A stretch of 64,000 nucleotides of DNA, from the NCBI GenBank assembly GCA_014904845.1, contig MU119256.1:186001-250000 (forward strand). Direction: 5' to 3'. The DNA comes from Acephala macrosclerotiorum. Its lineage: Eukaryota; Ascomycota; Leotiomycetes; Helotiales; Mollisiaceae. The notes below the pieces were generated by a model. That model ran no database searches. It was not told where the DNA came from and was given only the letters and a program-made list of their open reading frames with translations. Each line of letters starts with the position of its first letter. The stretch's first letter is position 1. Shown here piece after piece: positions 10,613-20,052 of this stretch. Both the position numbers and the translations under genes were made by a program.

Positions 10613-12274
10613 TTAAGTCTCAGGTGACTCGATTTTGACCTTCTTCCCTTTCTGTGTCGTCGAAGACTCACCACTGTCAGATGCCTTCCGCTTCTGACCA
10701 GGCGCCTGACTGTCGTCGTTGTCGTTGTCATCGTTATTGTCGCCGTCATTTCCTTCTGTCTCGGATCCTTGAGAACCCTGAGATGGTTCCGTCTCCGTCG
10801 TGCTGTAAGTCGGGTTTGGGAGAATGGTCAGTGTCTGATGAGCAGGCCAAAAGTCGGCATCTGGATCCATTGAAATATAACTTGGAACATCCTGCATCAA
10901 CTCATCAGTGCGCTTCATCGACTCCCACAATTTCCTCTGGGCTTCTGCGAGTTTATACTCGTCCGAATCCTTTGCGAATGCAGTCTCGTAGTCCCAAGTT
11001 GTGAGAAGAGGGGGTAGAGTCTTCGATTGTATACGGTCGCCATCCTCTGTCCCATCAGGAATACTAACATAACCATCCGGCAAACAGCGAGCAGGATAGT
11101 CATGTATGCTAACCCCACCGTTGTAATAATTTGCTGATTCATCAAGTCCTATGCGTTCAAGAAGGTTAAGGATAGTGAAGCTATCCTCAGCAACGATTGG
11201 ACCCAATTCAGCTTCTCGTTCGTCATCCTTACCATCTCCACGTTTCTCCCATTTCTCGTCTCTACACGACGCTATCAATGCCTGAAATTCGCTAGGTACC
11301 GCGTTCCGGACGTAATCCACGATTCCAACAATGGTCTTAATCCACGCAACAGCTCTATTACCACTCAATGTTCCCTCATGTTGTCTAAACTCAATCGTCG
11401 GTTTCGCTTCTATCGTCGAGCCGATCGGGGTACCAGCAGCAATGGCTTTCACACCAGTAAAGTTGACCTGACTATTCTTAATAAGAGCAGTATTGCTGAC
11501 GTCGGCAACAAGCTCATCCATCGTATCCAATTTCATCAAGGAAAGCAGACCTTGAAGCGGTGATGGTCGTTCACCATGCGCGTTGTACCATCTTTCAGCA
11601 AAGGCGCCATGATTTCGCATTGAGGTTCCATAAAAACCGTCAATTCTGTTGATCGGGTGAAGGGAGTTAAGCTGTGGTTCGAAAGCCCAGAGGAAGCCGA
11701 TTAGATTCTTCACTACCGGGAAGGGGAAACTGTTTCGGCCGTCTCCGACGTGGACATGCATGGATGTTGATATGTTTAACCGCCATTTGTAGGTGCGTCT
11801 CAGGAGGGCACAAACTTTCTTCACTGCCTCGAGGTTTTCCGCAGTGAACGAAAATGCCGGAGAAACTACTTCGACATCGATCCAGTCCCACCCCTCATCA
11901 TCTTCACCCTTGTCGGTATTCACTTTAACGCTTTCATCCCCAGCTACCTCCCACCTCTTGATGTCGGTCTTGCCAAGAGACTCGTTGAGTGCTGCTGGGA
12001 AACCGGCTCCCTGAAGCGTCTCGACAACGTGCCGGCGTAAAGCTCGTGAGGCGAGACAACAGTTGTGATATTCTTCTGAGAAGAAAATTTCTGATGCAGT
12101 CTGACAATTGGCGTCGTCGTCTTCCAAAGCACCAACAAAATCGATGTCGTCTTGATTAACCGGGAAATCCGTGACCTTTTTTCCGTCGATCTTTGGAACC
12201 TCTCTGACGTTTTTGTCAATGACGGTGGCGACAAGGAATTCGAATTCGACCCCGAAGGTCAACGGTTCTGCCAT
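10613..12274 (-). CDS. Putative amidoligase (COOH-NH2 ligase fold, PF12224-like)
   Basis: An uninterrupted frame of 553 residues. The N-terminus has TFGVEFEF, the first metal/ATP-binding strand of glutamine-synthetase-like and gamma-glutamylcysteine-synthetase-like amidoligases. Further on come DVEVVSPAF, SMHVHVG and TIEFRQHEGTLS, all in the order known for the Amidoligase_2 family (acidic strand, His-x-His, E-x-R-x-H). These enzymes join a carboxylate to an amine using ATP; the substrate of the fungal branch is not established as far as I know. The last 80 residues are a low-complexity acidic tract (Asp/Asn/Gly) ending in GQKRKASDSG and KGKKVKIES, which look like nuclear localisation signals, so a nuclear role is possible (inference). 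The neighbour on the same strand, 400 bp upstream, is an amide-cleaving Ntn hydrolase. Confidence 0.85.
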   Translation of the reverse strand: MAEPLTFGVEFEFLVATVIDKNVREVPKIDGKKVTDFPVNQDDIDFVGALEDDDANCQTASEIFFSEEYHNCCLASRALRRHVVETLQGAGFPAALNESLGKTDIKRWEVAGDESVKVNTDKGEDDEGWDWIDVEVVSPAFSFTAENLEAVKKVCALLRRTYKWRLNISTSMHVHVGDGRNSFPFPVVKNLIGFLWAFEPQLNSLHPINRIDGFYGTSMRNHGAFAERWYNAHGERPSPLQGLLSLMKLDTMDELVADVSNTALIKNSQVNFTGVKAIAAGTPIGSTIEAKPTIEFRQHEGTLSGNRAVAWIKTIVGIVDYVRNAVPSEFQALIASCRDEKWEKRGDGKDDEREAELGPIVAEDSFTILNLLERIGLDESANYYNGGVSIHDYPARCLPDGYVSIPDGTEDGDRIQSKTLPPLLTTWDYETAFAKDSDEYKLAEAQRKLWESMKRTDELMQDVPSYISMDPDADFWPAHQTLTILPNPTYSTTETEPSQGSQGSETEGNDGDNNDDNDNDDSQAPGQKRKASDSGESSTTQKGKKVKIESPET

Positions 12275-12674
12275 ATTGTTATATATATACTAGATGAAAT
12301 TTTTGATCTCGGTATTCTGAAAACAGTGTACTGTAGGAGCCAGTGCCCATTTGCGTAAGGGAGAGTTTTCAAAATGCTTAGTTCAGAAACAGCTTTGTCT
12401 TGATATACTTACTTGAACCTACTAAAGGAGATCAAAAAGAGCATTGGAGGCTCAGAAAGACTGCTTTTTACTTCTTTGTTCCAAACCTGACAGACGAACG
12501 ACAAAGCACCGAAATTTCTTCATTGGCCGAACTGTGCCTTGCACAACGCCTCTTGTGGAAAGATTCTTGCCACTGACAAAGAACCATCTCTTCCGCTGCG
12601 ATTGGAATAGGCGTGGAAGACTGGCAAAGCCATCGCTGTAATTTCTCTTACCCATGACTAGTAGACACCGTGCT
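12275..12674. other. Intergenic, promoter of the amidoligase gene
   Basis: Separates two minus-strand genes. A TATATATA run at 12282-12289 lies just upstream of the amidoligase ATG and could be a core promoter element or UTR. No coding signal. Confidence 0.45.
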
Positions 12675-14292
12675 CTATCGTAGGGTCTTCTCGTCTAACC
12701 ACTCGCTTAGGTCATACTGCTTTCCCTCACCCTCGTACTTCTCCAGTCCACTATGTTGATCAGGCTTCCAGACTCTCATAACAGCCTTGCCCTGCTTATC
12801 AATTGTGGCGCGGAACATGCCTCCACAATTGTAGTCATCAACAATGTTCGAAGTTGCAGACTTCATGTTGCCATTCTCGTCATCTACGAGCGTGGCCTCG
12901 ATGCCGATAATGCCACCCTCGCCTTCACCTGTCTTTCTCCAGCGATTGCCAGCACTCTTGACGAGATCTCCACCAGGACCAGAAATCTCAGTGACAGCCT
13001 CTTGCAAGGATGTCTTAGGCCCCGATTTAGATCCACGATACCGAGCGATCGCTGAAGCCGTTCGGACGGCATTTATTCGAAGGAAAGAGTCTCCATTTCC
13101 AGTTCCAGACATTCCTGTGGATCTGAAAACTCTGTCTCCTGCAACAAGTGTTCGTGGATCGAAGTCCTGTGAAGGTAATGGGGAATATGTAGTCGGGCTG
13201 GGATAGCAATCTGCCATCAACCCCTTCAGAGCTTCATTAATCGTTAAAACAGGTCCTGGTTGACTCAGAAGAGTTCCAGCCTTTGATGCATATTCTTCCT
13301 CCCATTCTTCCGCCCAGAAGCCAGCGCCAAGTGTAGGCGTGTCTCCGATTCTTCCGGTCAACTTGTTTGTCATACCGCCCGTACTCGTCGCACAACAAAT
13401 AACACCTTCGCTATCGAGGGCCACCGCTCCGCAAGTGCCCTGTGGAAAGAAGTGATCCTCATGCCAAGTCGCATCTTGGCTCTTCTTCTCGTTTTCCAGG
13501 CCCTTCATATGCTCATCCCACCTTGCTTGGACGAAGAAATAGCTCGGATCCACCATCTCCAGACCCCATTGTTCCGCCAGCTTCTCGGCACTGAACTTAT
13601 GTAGTTGGGAGTGACCTTGTGCACCAGAGCTAAGCCCAAGGTACTCTTCTCCAAACAGCATGGGTCCTCGGTGTTCTCCATTTCCGCCTTCGAGGTCCTT
13701 CTCGCCATGAAGCAACATCTCTCTGGCAAACTTTATAGGATTCTTGACGTGCTGGAGACCCATTACTCCAACTCCCCTCTTCTTCTTTCCTCTCGAAACC
13801 ATGATCGAGGCTTCAAGCTCGTTGACCCCGTCTCGAGTGAAAACAGCTCCATGTCCAGAGTTAAATAGTTCGTTATCCTCTAATAACGAGACGGCAAAAG
13901 TGGCAGCGTCCAAGGCAGATGTGGCGGAAGCTGTAGAAAGTGGAAAGGAGGAAGGTGAGGTGAGAAACCGGTGGGATTCGGCGAGGATGGTGAGCAGGGC
14001 GTCATGGTAGCGCTTGTATTTCGAAGGTGGGAGGTTGGAAGGGAGGATGTTTCCTGCGCCGCCATCTTTGTTTCAGAGGCTCTTAATTAGCATAGATCTT
14101 TCAGATCCTTTGAAGAGTACAGCTGCATATTCCATGAGTAATGAAACAAGCATACGCCTGGAGGTCACTCTATGGCGTAGACCCTGGGGTACTATAGTAA
14201 ACAAGACAACAGAATGCTCTCCCAGGCAGGAGGTGAGACTTACGGATTATGAGGCGCGGAGTAATGCTTCGAGAAGGCTTTCTGTATTCCAT
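12675..14292 (-). CDS. Threonine-type asparaginase / isoaspartyl peptidase (Ntn hydrolase)
   Basis: Two exons, 14292-14244 and 14065-12675, joined across a 178-bp intron (GTAAGT..AAAG), give 479 residues. The small first exon supplies the start and ends in RLIIH; splicing completes HGGAGN, the family's N-terminal signature. GTCGAVALD carries the autocatalytic cleavage site and nucleophilic threonine (about residue 227), followed by STGGMTNKLTGRIGDTP, the conserved C-terminal segment of the mature beta subunit start. TGNGDSFLR is the later glycine-rich loop. Members are made as inactive precursors that split before the threonine and then hydrolyse asparagine or isoaspartyl peptides. The spacer before the catalytic threonine is long, as in fungal and taspase-like members, so taspase-type or isoaspartyl peptidase activity are alternatives. 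It lies 400 bp upstream of the amidoligase in the same orientation. Confidence 0.85.
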
Positions 14293-15906
14293 TATGAATG
14301 ATAGAGATTGTTAAGATACTTTGGCGTGAGTAGAGCTCGTGCAAGAATGGAGGTTAAGTTCCTCTGTTCAAGCTCTTATCGTGACTGTCAAACTCTTATC
14401 AGTTAAGGCCTGAGGCCTTTATTGGCCTTCTGCCTTGCTCAACGCTACGATGTCATCAGCATCGAATTTGTTGGCATCAAGAGAATTTGTAGTCGACGTC
14501 GAAGTATCATGGCAAAAACTCGAGACATACTATCTCAGACTCCTTTCCGACATCTTCCAGCCCAAAAAGATTCCTCGGGCTCTCCGCCCGTCACATAGAC
14601 GGCACCCGATCAGTGTTGGTTTCAGTTTCCCGATGCCACAGTCATCTCAACTTGAGCAGTTTGGAGGTCTAGAAATCTGAGGGCTTGGTGTGATCGTGGT
14701 GTACCCTATCAGAGAGGAGGCTTTTCCGCAGCAGTGCTCATTGGATCCCCCAGTCCGTCCAGTGACGCGAAAGAGGAACTCAAGCGCAAGCCTTGATATT
14801 CAGCAGCAACCCGAGGGTTACTTAAGTGCAAAACTTCCCTTTCTGATTTTATTTTCGAGAATCAAGACAGTTCCTATTCTGATTCTCTCTTTTGTTCTGT
14901 GGCTAAAAGACGTCTACTGTCACACAGACCTGCCTTCTTCAGGCCAAGCCACGGAACTCCCTGGGGAATCTTTGGATCTTTTGTTCTCAATCTCTCTGGC
15001 TTTTCCACCTCCATGGAAGTCACGGACCAAAGAACGAAAGTAAAAGTCACAGAAGTTAGATCACGTGCGAACTCTTCGATTCCCCTGAATGCCAAGCATA
15101 TGCCAAGCTGCAGTCTCGCTAGACACAACTTCAAGGCTTCTTTTGACTTCTCTTTTGCTCACGTTCTGATATCATGACACATAGTTACAACGAAGAGGAT
15201 GTGGGGTCTTTCAGAGGATTCGTGACGGCGTCCCTGCAGAGGTCGTAGCCTCCAGTGAGAAGACCTCGATCTGAAGCGACGAGATCTCGTGCTCTACAGC
15301 CTCGAGTGAGCTCCACGCCAAAGTTGCAGTATCGAGCCTGTCCAGCTGAGGTGTTACTCGATTTGAAGTTTCATGCATGCTCCGTACTTCGGAAACGCGG
15401 GATTACAGGGATCATTACGCTAGCGCGCAATTCAGGATTTGGAGCTCCATGTCCAAGATTCAGATCTCAGCTCAATAGGCTTCTAGGGCTATAGCTTCAT
15501 GCATATGCTCATCATTTCGTCACATTTCGCGAATAATCTTTTCCATTAATCAAATCGCTTAACAGCTCTTATCTCAGGCTAACAGCGTGGTCCGAGATTT
15601 GCCACATATGGAAGTGGGCACTAACTTCAGTCTCCCCATTCGTCCCTCACTTTACCCGAATCAGGGCCCAACCACATCCAAGCAAGCTTGCAGTCTAAGA
15701 TAAGAAACACCTAACATCACTGACGCCATGTTCATGGATTCCAACCAAGACAAGCTCAACACCCCTGCATGGTCAAAAAACAAGCTTCCTGCATGATTGA
15801 CCCCACCATGACATGTGGGCGGGGTTATAAAGAGAGGTCTTGGCTGCCCTCGATTTCTCTTGGCTTTCGTCCTCATCACATCAATTCAAACTATCTCTAC
15901 CACCAA
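14293..15906. other. Intergenic, no confident gene
   Basis: Several frames under 120 codons, none with recognisable features; one at 14450-14680 has a fairly helical look but no supporting evidence. The right end contains a CCCCT stress-element-like motif (15762-15766) and a TATA box for the next gene. Confidence 0.45.
15826..15831 (+). promoter_or_regulatory. TATA box upstream of the small acidic-protein gene
   Basis: TATAAA in a GC-rich surround (ggcggggttataaagag), about 180 bp before the ATG at 16008. A pyrimidine-rich stretch follows, suited to transcription start sites, and then a probable 5'UTR intron at 15907-15978 (GTGAGT..CGCAG). A strong TATA plus a UTR intron is typical of highly or inducibly expressed fungal genes. 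Confidence 0.5.
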
Positions 15907-16007
15907 GTGAGTGTGCCTTGCATGCCAAGATATTGGCTGATGTTTTTGAGTTGAGACTGATATGGTGGCTTTTCGCAGAAACCAACCAATACCAAACATC
16001 AGTCATC

Positions 16008-16354
16008 ATGGGTCTCGGAGACGATGTCAAGGAGTTTGAGCAGGATGCTACGGGACAAGGTGGAAATGATGGCGATAACAACGCCAACAACGCGTACGTT
16101 TTTCTTGCCCTTCTCTGCGATCCTATCTGACTCGAAACAGCAACGGCAGCAACGACAAGACTGAAGACACCCTGGTCGATTCCGGTACGCAGCCTCCTCA
16201 CTTCACATCCCAAACCCGTTCTTCCTAATTGTGACAATCAATGGCTAATTTCTCCATCGCAGCTCTCGACCAATTTGCTTCCAAGGAAGGCTTGCCAGCC
16301 GGACTCGACCCAGAGGTCAACAACGTCGTCAATGACGAGGTCAACAAGTTTTAG
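16008..16354 (+). CDS. Small acidic hydrophilic protein (73 aa), three exons
   Basis: Exons 16008-16093, 16141-16184 and 16263-16354 splice in phase (introns of 47 and 78 bp with canonical ends) to a 73-residue protein. It is almost free of hydrophobic stretches: Asp/Asn/Gly-rich in the first half, then LDQFASKEGLPAGLD and VNNVVNDEVNKF at the end. A probable 72-bp intron in the leader (15907-15978) and a TATA box at 15826 support a real transcription unit. The gene is too small and split to show as a long frame. I do not recognise a named family; composition recalls stress-induced hydrophilic fungal proteins, but that is only composition. Confidence 0.7.
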
Positions 16355-16959
16355 ATGATGGAAGATGTGGTCTAGAACTTTCATGCACGCGTATCTTGTT
16401 TTATTACTGAGATAGAGCAGCTGTCTGTAATGATGCAATGAATGTAACAACCCCTCATGACCAGATCCAAGGCTGTGATGGGGGAATGTCTCAATCATAT
16501 GATCAGTATCATTCTGGTTCCCGAAGTCAGACTAAAGTATGCAAAAATCCGACAACGACACTTGTTCAAAGACTTAATCGTTTTGAATATCTCAATGGTT
16601 TTCTATTTGATGCTTATAAAGTTTCTCAAGTTTCCCGCGCCTGGGTTCATGCGCACAGCATCACATCACCGGTGCCGTGATCTACTGTTTGTTTGGTTCT
16701 GATTCCGTGCACAATCTCGCCTCTTCTACTTAAGTCTATACATGCATCAATCAGAATTGAACTCGATGAGAATATGTCATACTCTTGGTACATTCGTAAG
16801 TTACTCTAATTCTGGTATAGTCGATGACGAGCCCAAACCTTAACCACCAAAGACACTAAAACATACACTAAATTAGCCCTAAATCTGCCTTTAACTCCCA
16901 ACTCCAACTCATGCTCTTCATTTCAAACCAAACGTGAAAACTGTACAATCTACCTTCTC
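16355..16959. other. Intergenic, no feature seen
   Basis: 3' regions of the small acidic gene (plus) and the GT90 gene (minus) converge here. Short frames only. Confidence 0.5.
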
Positions 16960-19140
16960 CTATCGCAAATCTTCGACAAATGCCAATCGCTCTCGATTAT
17001 CATCAGTAACCCTCGCATACTCCAACAACAACCTCCAAACATATAACATCATATCGTCCCGCCTATATACCGCCTCGGCCCAGAGTCTCCCCTCCTCCGC
17101 GATTCGCTCGGCCTCCTCATCATGCCCATCCAGAAAATAATCCATAATGGCATATATGTCCATATATGAGCTATCGAATGGCACGAAATGAACCCAGGGA
17201 AATATCCTGTCATCATGCCACTCCGTATAGATCGTCGCTTTTAACGGCATGCTCGTGGATCGGAGAAACCCCCTCCAACGACCACTAAATGAGTTGCCAT
17301 CCACGTCTGGCAGGTACTTATACTTGTATTGTTGTTTCATCGGCATATTCTTCTTCACCTCCATGTATGGGTCTGTATATTCGCATGTTTTGAGATAAGC
17401 TTTGCCGGAAGGTACGCGTGGAAAGCACTCTAGGATGTTGAAGCCAACGTCCGAGAAAGTGTCTAGCCACTCGCCTAGCTTTCCCTTCTGTCTGTTGAGA
17501 ATTGAGTACGTGTCGGGGGATTGTATTTTGAAGCTTGGACCTCGAGATTCGTCGCCATTCTCTACAGCCTTGACTGTTGTTCCGTTCATCATCTGCACAA
17601 AGCGGTGTCTGTGGAAATGCCACCAATTATCTACTTTGTTTCGTCCACCAGATGCTGCACCGCGCCAGATCAAGGCGTCTTTCTTCGAAGCCCAGCTACT
17701 CCCGTGCGAGTTTCCTCCACTGTAGAATTCGTCGCTCGTCAAGTACATTGCCCCTGGGATCAGCATCTCGTTATTTTGCAGCAATTTTGATCCTCCAAAC
17801 ATTGGTAGCAGATCGTGTAACGTCGACATGCTAACGCTCTCGATAAATGTACCATGCATACCCCTCAGATGCTGCTGCAAACACGCATCCTGCGACGCTG
17901 TGAAGTTCTGCACGAATCCCTTGTACATATATGGCAGATGCCCTTCTGGGTACTCGACGGGGCCGCTGAAAGTATCCAGCGACGAGATATTTCGAGCAGG
18001 GCTATCCGGGGGACAAGCTGCCCGCAGATGGTCCCAGTATTGATTCGACTGTTCTTGTATCCACTTCGGCTCGAATTCCTTCTTCCAATTATCAACACCT
18101 GCCAACCCATTGTATTCGGATATCGCTTCATCTGGATGTATCAATTTGCGCATCTTCTTTTCCTTCGCAACGTATCCATTTATCTTCTCCCACGGCACGA
18201 GAATTCGAGTCTCATCCATTACATTAACAACCATATCGAGATCTGGCAGATGCGGCATCATCTCCTTCACCAGCGCCGTCCAAAGCTGGATCCATGGCGG
18301 CCTCTTGTCGTCGTCTGTCTCAAAGCTAACCTTCCCCTTGCGCACACGTATAACTTGAGGCTGCGCATGAGCCTGTACTCGCAGATCGCGTGCATCTACC
18401 GCCCAGAAGGGCGAGATGTCGTGATCGATGCGATCAAAAAATTCCTCGATAACAATCGCATTCTTCTTCTTCGCGGCCTTGAACCACTGATCGAATCCTG
18501 GCGGCGGATGTCGACCGCGACGTTCGCGATAGCGCTGCGCTGCTTGCTCGAGAGAAGTAGAGTGCTTCCCAAGTAATTGCTTGAAGTTAAATCGCGCTTC
18601 TTTGATCAAATGGTCAATAGGATGGTCGCGCTGCTTAGTCGTCGCATGGTCGAATTTGCTGGGGCTCAAAATCAAATCATTAGGGGCGATCGTGCTATGG
18701 CGGTCTAAAAGCATAAAATAAAGTATAAGAAAGGTGAGGACAGTGAGGAAGATATATCTCTGCCATCCACGATACATGCGCAGCATTGCGGCATAGGGTG
18801 CGGCTGGAATGACACGATCGCGTCTCCTGGTCTGGAGGGACAAACTTTTGGAGAACGCAGCTGACAGCAAATTTGTTAGGTTTACACGCGTGGCGGCTGA
18901 AGATTGCCAGCCAAAATACGGCGCAGCATTGCCGCGATTTGTTGCATGTGCCAATATCTGGTAACGCCACGATGGCATTGAGGAGCGAATCATTCTTCGT
19001 ACATTTGTTATGTAAGCCTGCATCCCTGTGTTGTGTTCGCTTGGCTTTTGTGTAACGAGAATAAAGGTACTGTACAAGGGTACCAGAGAATTGAAAGCCT
19101 CAGGGATTGAAAGTGCATTTTTATTGATGTTCAACGCCAT
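16960..19140 (-). CDS. Glycosyltransferase family 90 (CAP10-like) type II membrane protein
   Basis: A single frame of 726 residues. One hydrophobic segment, about residues 129-145 (YIFLTVLTFLILYFMLL), preceded by arginines, fits a type II Golgi anchor. The C-terminal domain shows CAP10/GT90 features: DALIWRGAASGGR, HRHRFVQ, KYKYLPDVDGNSFSGRW, then LRSTSMPLKATIYTEW and HDDRIFPWVHFVPF. GT90 proteins include the Cryptococcus capsule beta-1,2-xylosyltransferase; most filamentous-fungal members have unknown acceptors. About 118 residues precede the membrane segment, unusually long, and include no recognisable domain; ATG at 18786 (residue 119) would give a more typical 608-residue protein. I keep the longer frame as the outer limit and regard 18786 as equally likely. 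Confidence 0.85.
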   Translation of the reverse strand: MALNINKNALSIPEAFNSLVPLYSTFILVTQKPSEHNTGMQAYITNVRRMIRSSMPSWRYQILAHATNRGNAAPYFGWQSSAATRVNLTNLLSAAFSKSLSLQTRRRDRVIPAAPYAAMLRMYRGWQRYIFLTVLTFLILYFMLLDRHSTIAPNDLILSPSKFDHATTKQRDHPIDHLIKEARFNFKQLLGKHSTSLEQAAQRYRERRGRHPPPGFDQWFKAAKKKNAIVIEEFFDRIDHDISPFWAVDARDLRVQAHAQPQVIRVRKGKVSFETDDDKRPPWIQLWTALVKEMMPHLPDLDMVVNVMDETRILVPWEKINGYVAKEKKMRKLIHPDEAISEYNGLAGVDNWKKEFEPKWIQEQSNQYWDHLRAACPPDSPARNISSLDTFSGPVEYPEGHLPYMYKGFVQNFTASQDACLQQHLRGMHGTFIESVSMSTLHDLLPMFGGSKLLQNNEMLIPGAMYLTSDEFYSGGNSHGSSWASKKDALIWRGAASGGRNKVDNWWHFHRHRFVQMMNGTTVKAVENGDESRGPSFKIQSPDTYSILNRQKGKLGEWLDTFSDVGFNILECFPRVPSGKAYLKTCEYTDPYMEVKKNMPMKQQYKYKYLPDVDGNSFSGRWRGFLRSTSMPLKATIYTEWHDDRIFPWVHFVPFDSSYMDIYAIMDYFLDGHDEEAERIAEEGRLWAEAVYRRDDMMLYVWRLLLEYARVTDDNRERLAFVEDLR

Positions 19141-19598
19141 CTATCTGAATTATTGAGCTAGTTGCATCAAGTCATGGTACCTCTAGCATCTTTTTCGATG
19201 TTTCAAGAAGTAACAGATGACAATGCAGAAGCCAGCAAAAGAAAGTCAAAAAGGGAGAGACTGCGGGGTAAACGAGGGGCAGGTCCATCACGTGTTTCTC
19301 CTTCTTCCGCTCCGGCTCTTATGTGAAGCCCGAGTAGCTTTTCCCTATAAACATACTGATGAAGCGATCACTGAGAGCAAAACAAAGTCTCGTCAAGCAT
19401 CCTTCTCATAATCAAATATTTTCTACCTAAACGAATGTCGTCCAACTCTCAAACTTCCTACCAGAACACAATTTTTCAAGCATCATAGAACCCCTCTCTC
19501 AATCTCCTTCTTTCATCCTCAACCCTAATAGATCCAGCACCTCAAGAGCTGACCTTATCAGTTGCGCCACAAGAATGCTGCCCCGAACCCTCAGCATG
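19141..19598. other. Intergenic, no feature seen
   Basis: Promoter side of the GT90 gene and 3' side of the secreted-protein gene. No open frame with support. Confidence 0.45.
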
Positions 19599-20052
19599 CT
19601 AACAGAAACTATTATTACCAGCATCCATGTACCCAAAATCCACCCCCTTGAATCCATCCATGCGCCAAGTGCCAGCAATGTTCCAGCCACAAGTGCTAGT
19701 GACATGCTCAGCGCCAGTCTCTGCCGCGCCACCAAACACTTGAGCAGAATAGCTGTCCTTGTTACGCACTGCAACGTATCAGCATTCGTATTTCCATTTT
19801 TCGAGAGATCAATTCGGCGAGTGGATGGAGTACTAGACTTACCAAAAGCAACAGTAGATCTTTGAACGGAGTAACAAGCGCTGTTACCACCTACATTCGG
19901 TCCACCACTAAGCTGATTCTGCAAATCCCCATTCGCCTGATCCGTGGATCCATGATCCATTCCATGGGAGCATCCACACCAGGAAGTAGCGCGTTTAGCG
20001 AATTTAGCAGATACAATGAGGGGAGAGCGCTCTACGACGGGAGTACCGGCAA
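19599..20052 (-). CDS. Cysteine-containing secreted protein with KR processing site (5' exon unresolved)
   Basis: Two exons are clear on the minus strand: 20052-19843 and 19768-19599, joined by a 74-bp GTAAGT..TGCAG intron that restores a single frame ending in SFC-stop. The upstream exon opens after a CTCTCTAG acceptor with a CTAAT branch site. It encodes a short stretch ending SAKFAKR, a Kex2-type dibasic site, then a mature part starting ATSWCGCSHG and containing six cysteines in all, with STCGWNIAGTW and KGVDFGYMDAG downstream. This looks like a small secreted protein or effector. I could not find the signal-peptide exon: a donor-like GTAAGT at 20239 is possible, but its frame lacks an ATG. 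The gene may therefore be incomplete or decayed at the 5' end. No named family recognised. Confidence 0.6.

Noticed and set aside
14435..15177. Several 60-117-codon frames between the asparaginase and the small acidic gene
   Set aside because: Overlapping on both strands, no motif and no consistent introns. Reported only as intergenic.
19499..19960. 153-residue membrane protein from the unspliced minus-strand frame
   Set aside because: A perfect GTAAGT..TGCAG intron at 19769-19842 splits it, and the spliced frame gives a coherent cysteine-containing secreted protein. The hydrophobic C-terminus is an out-of-frame artefact.
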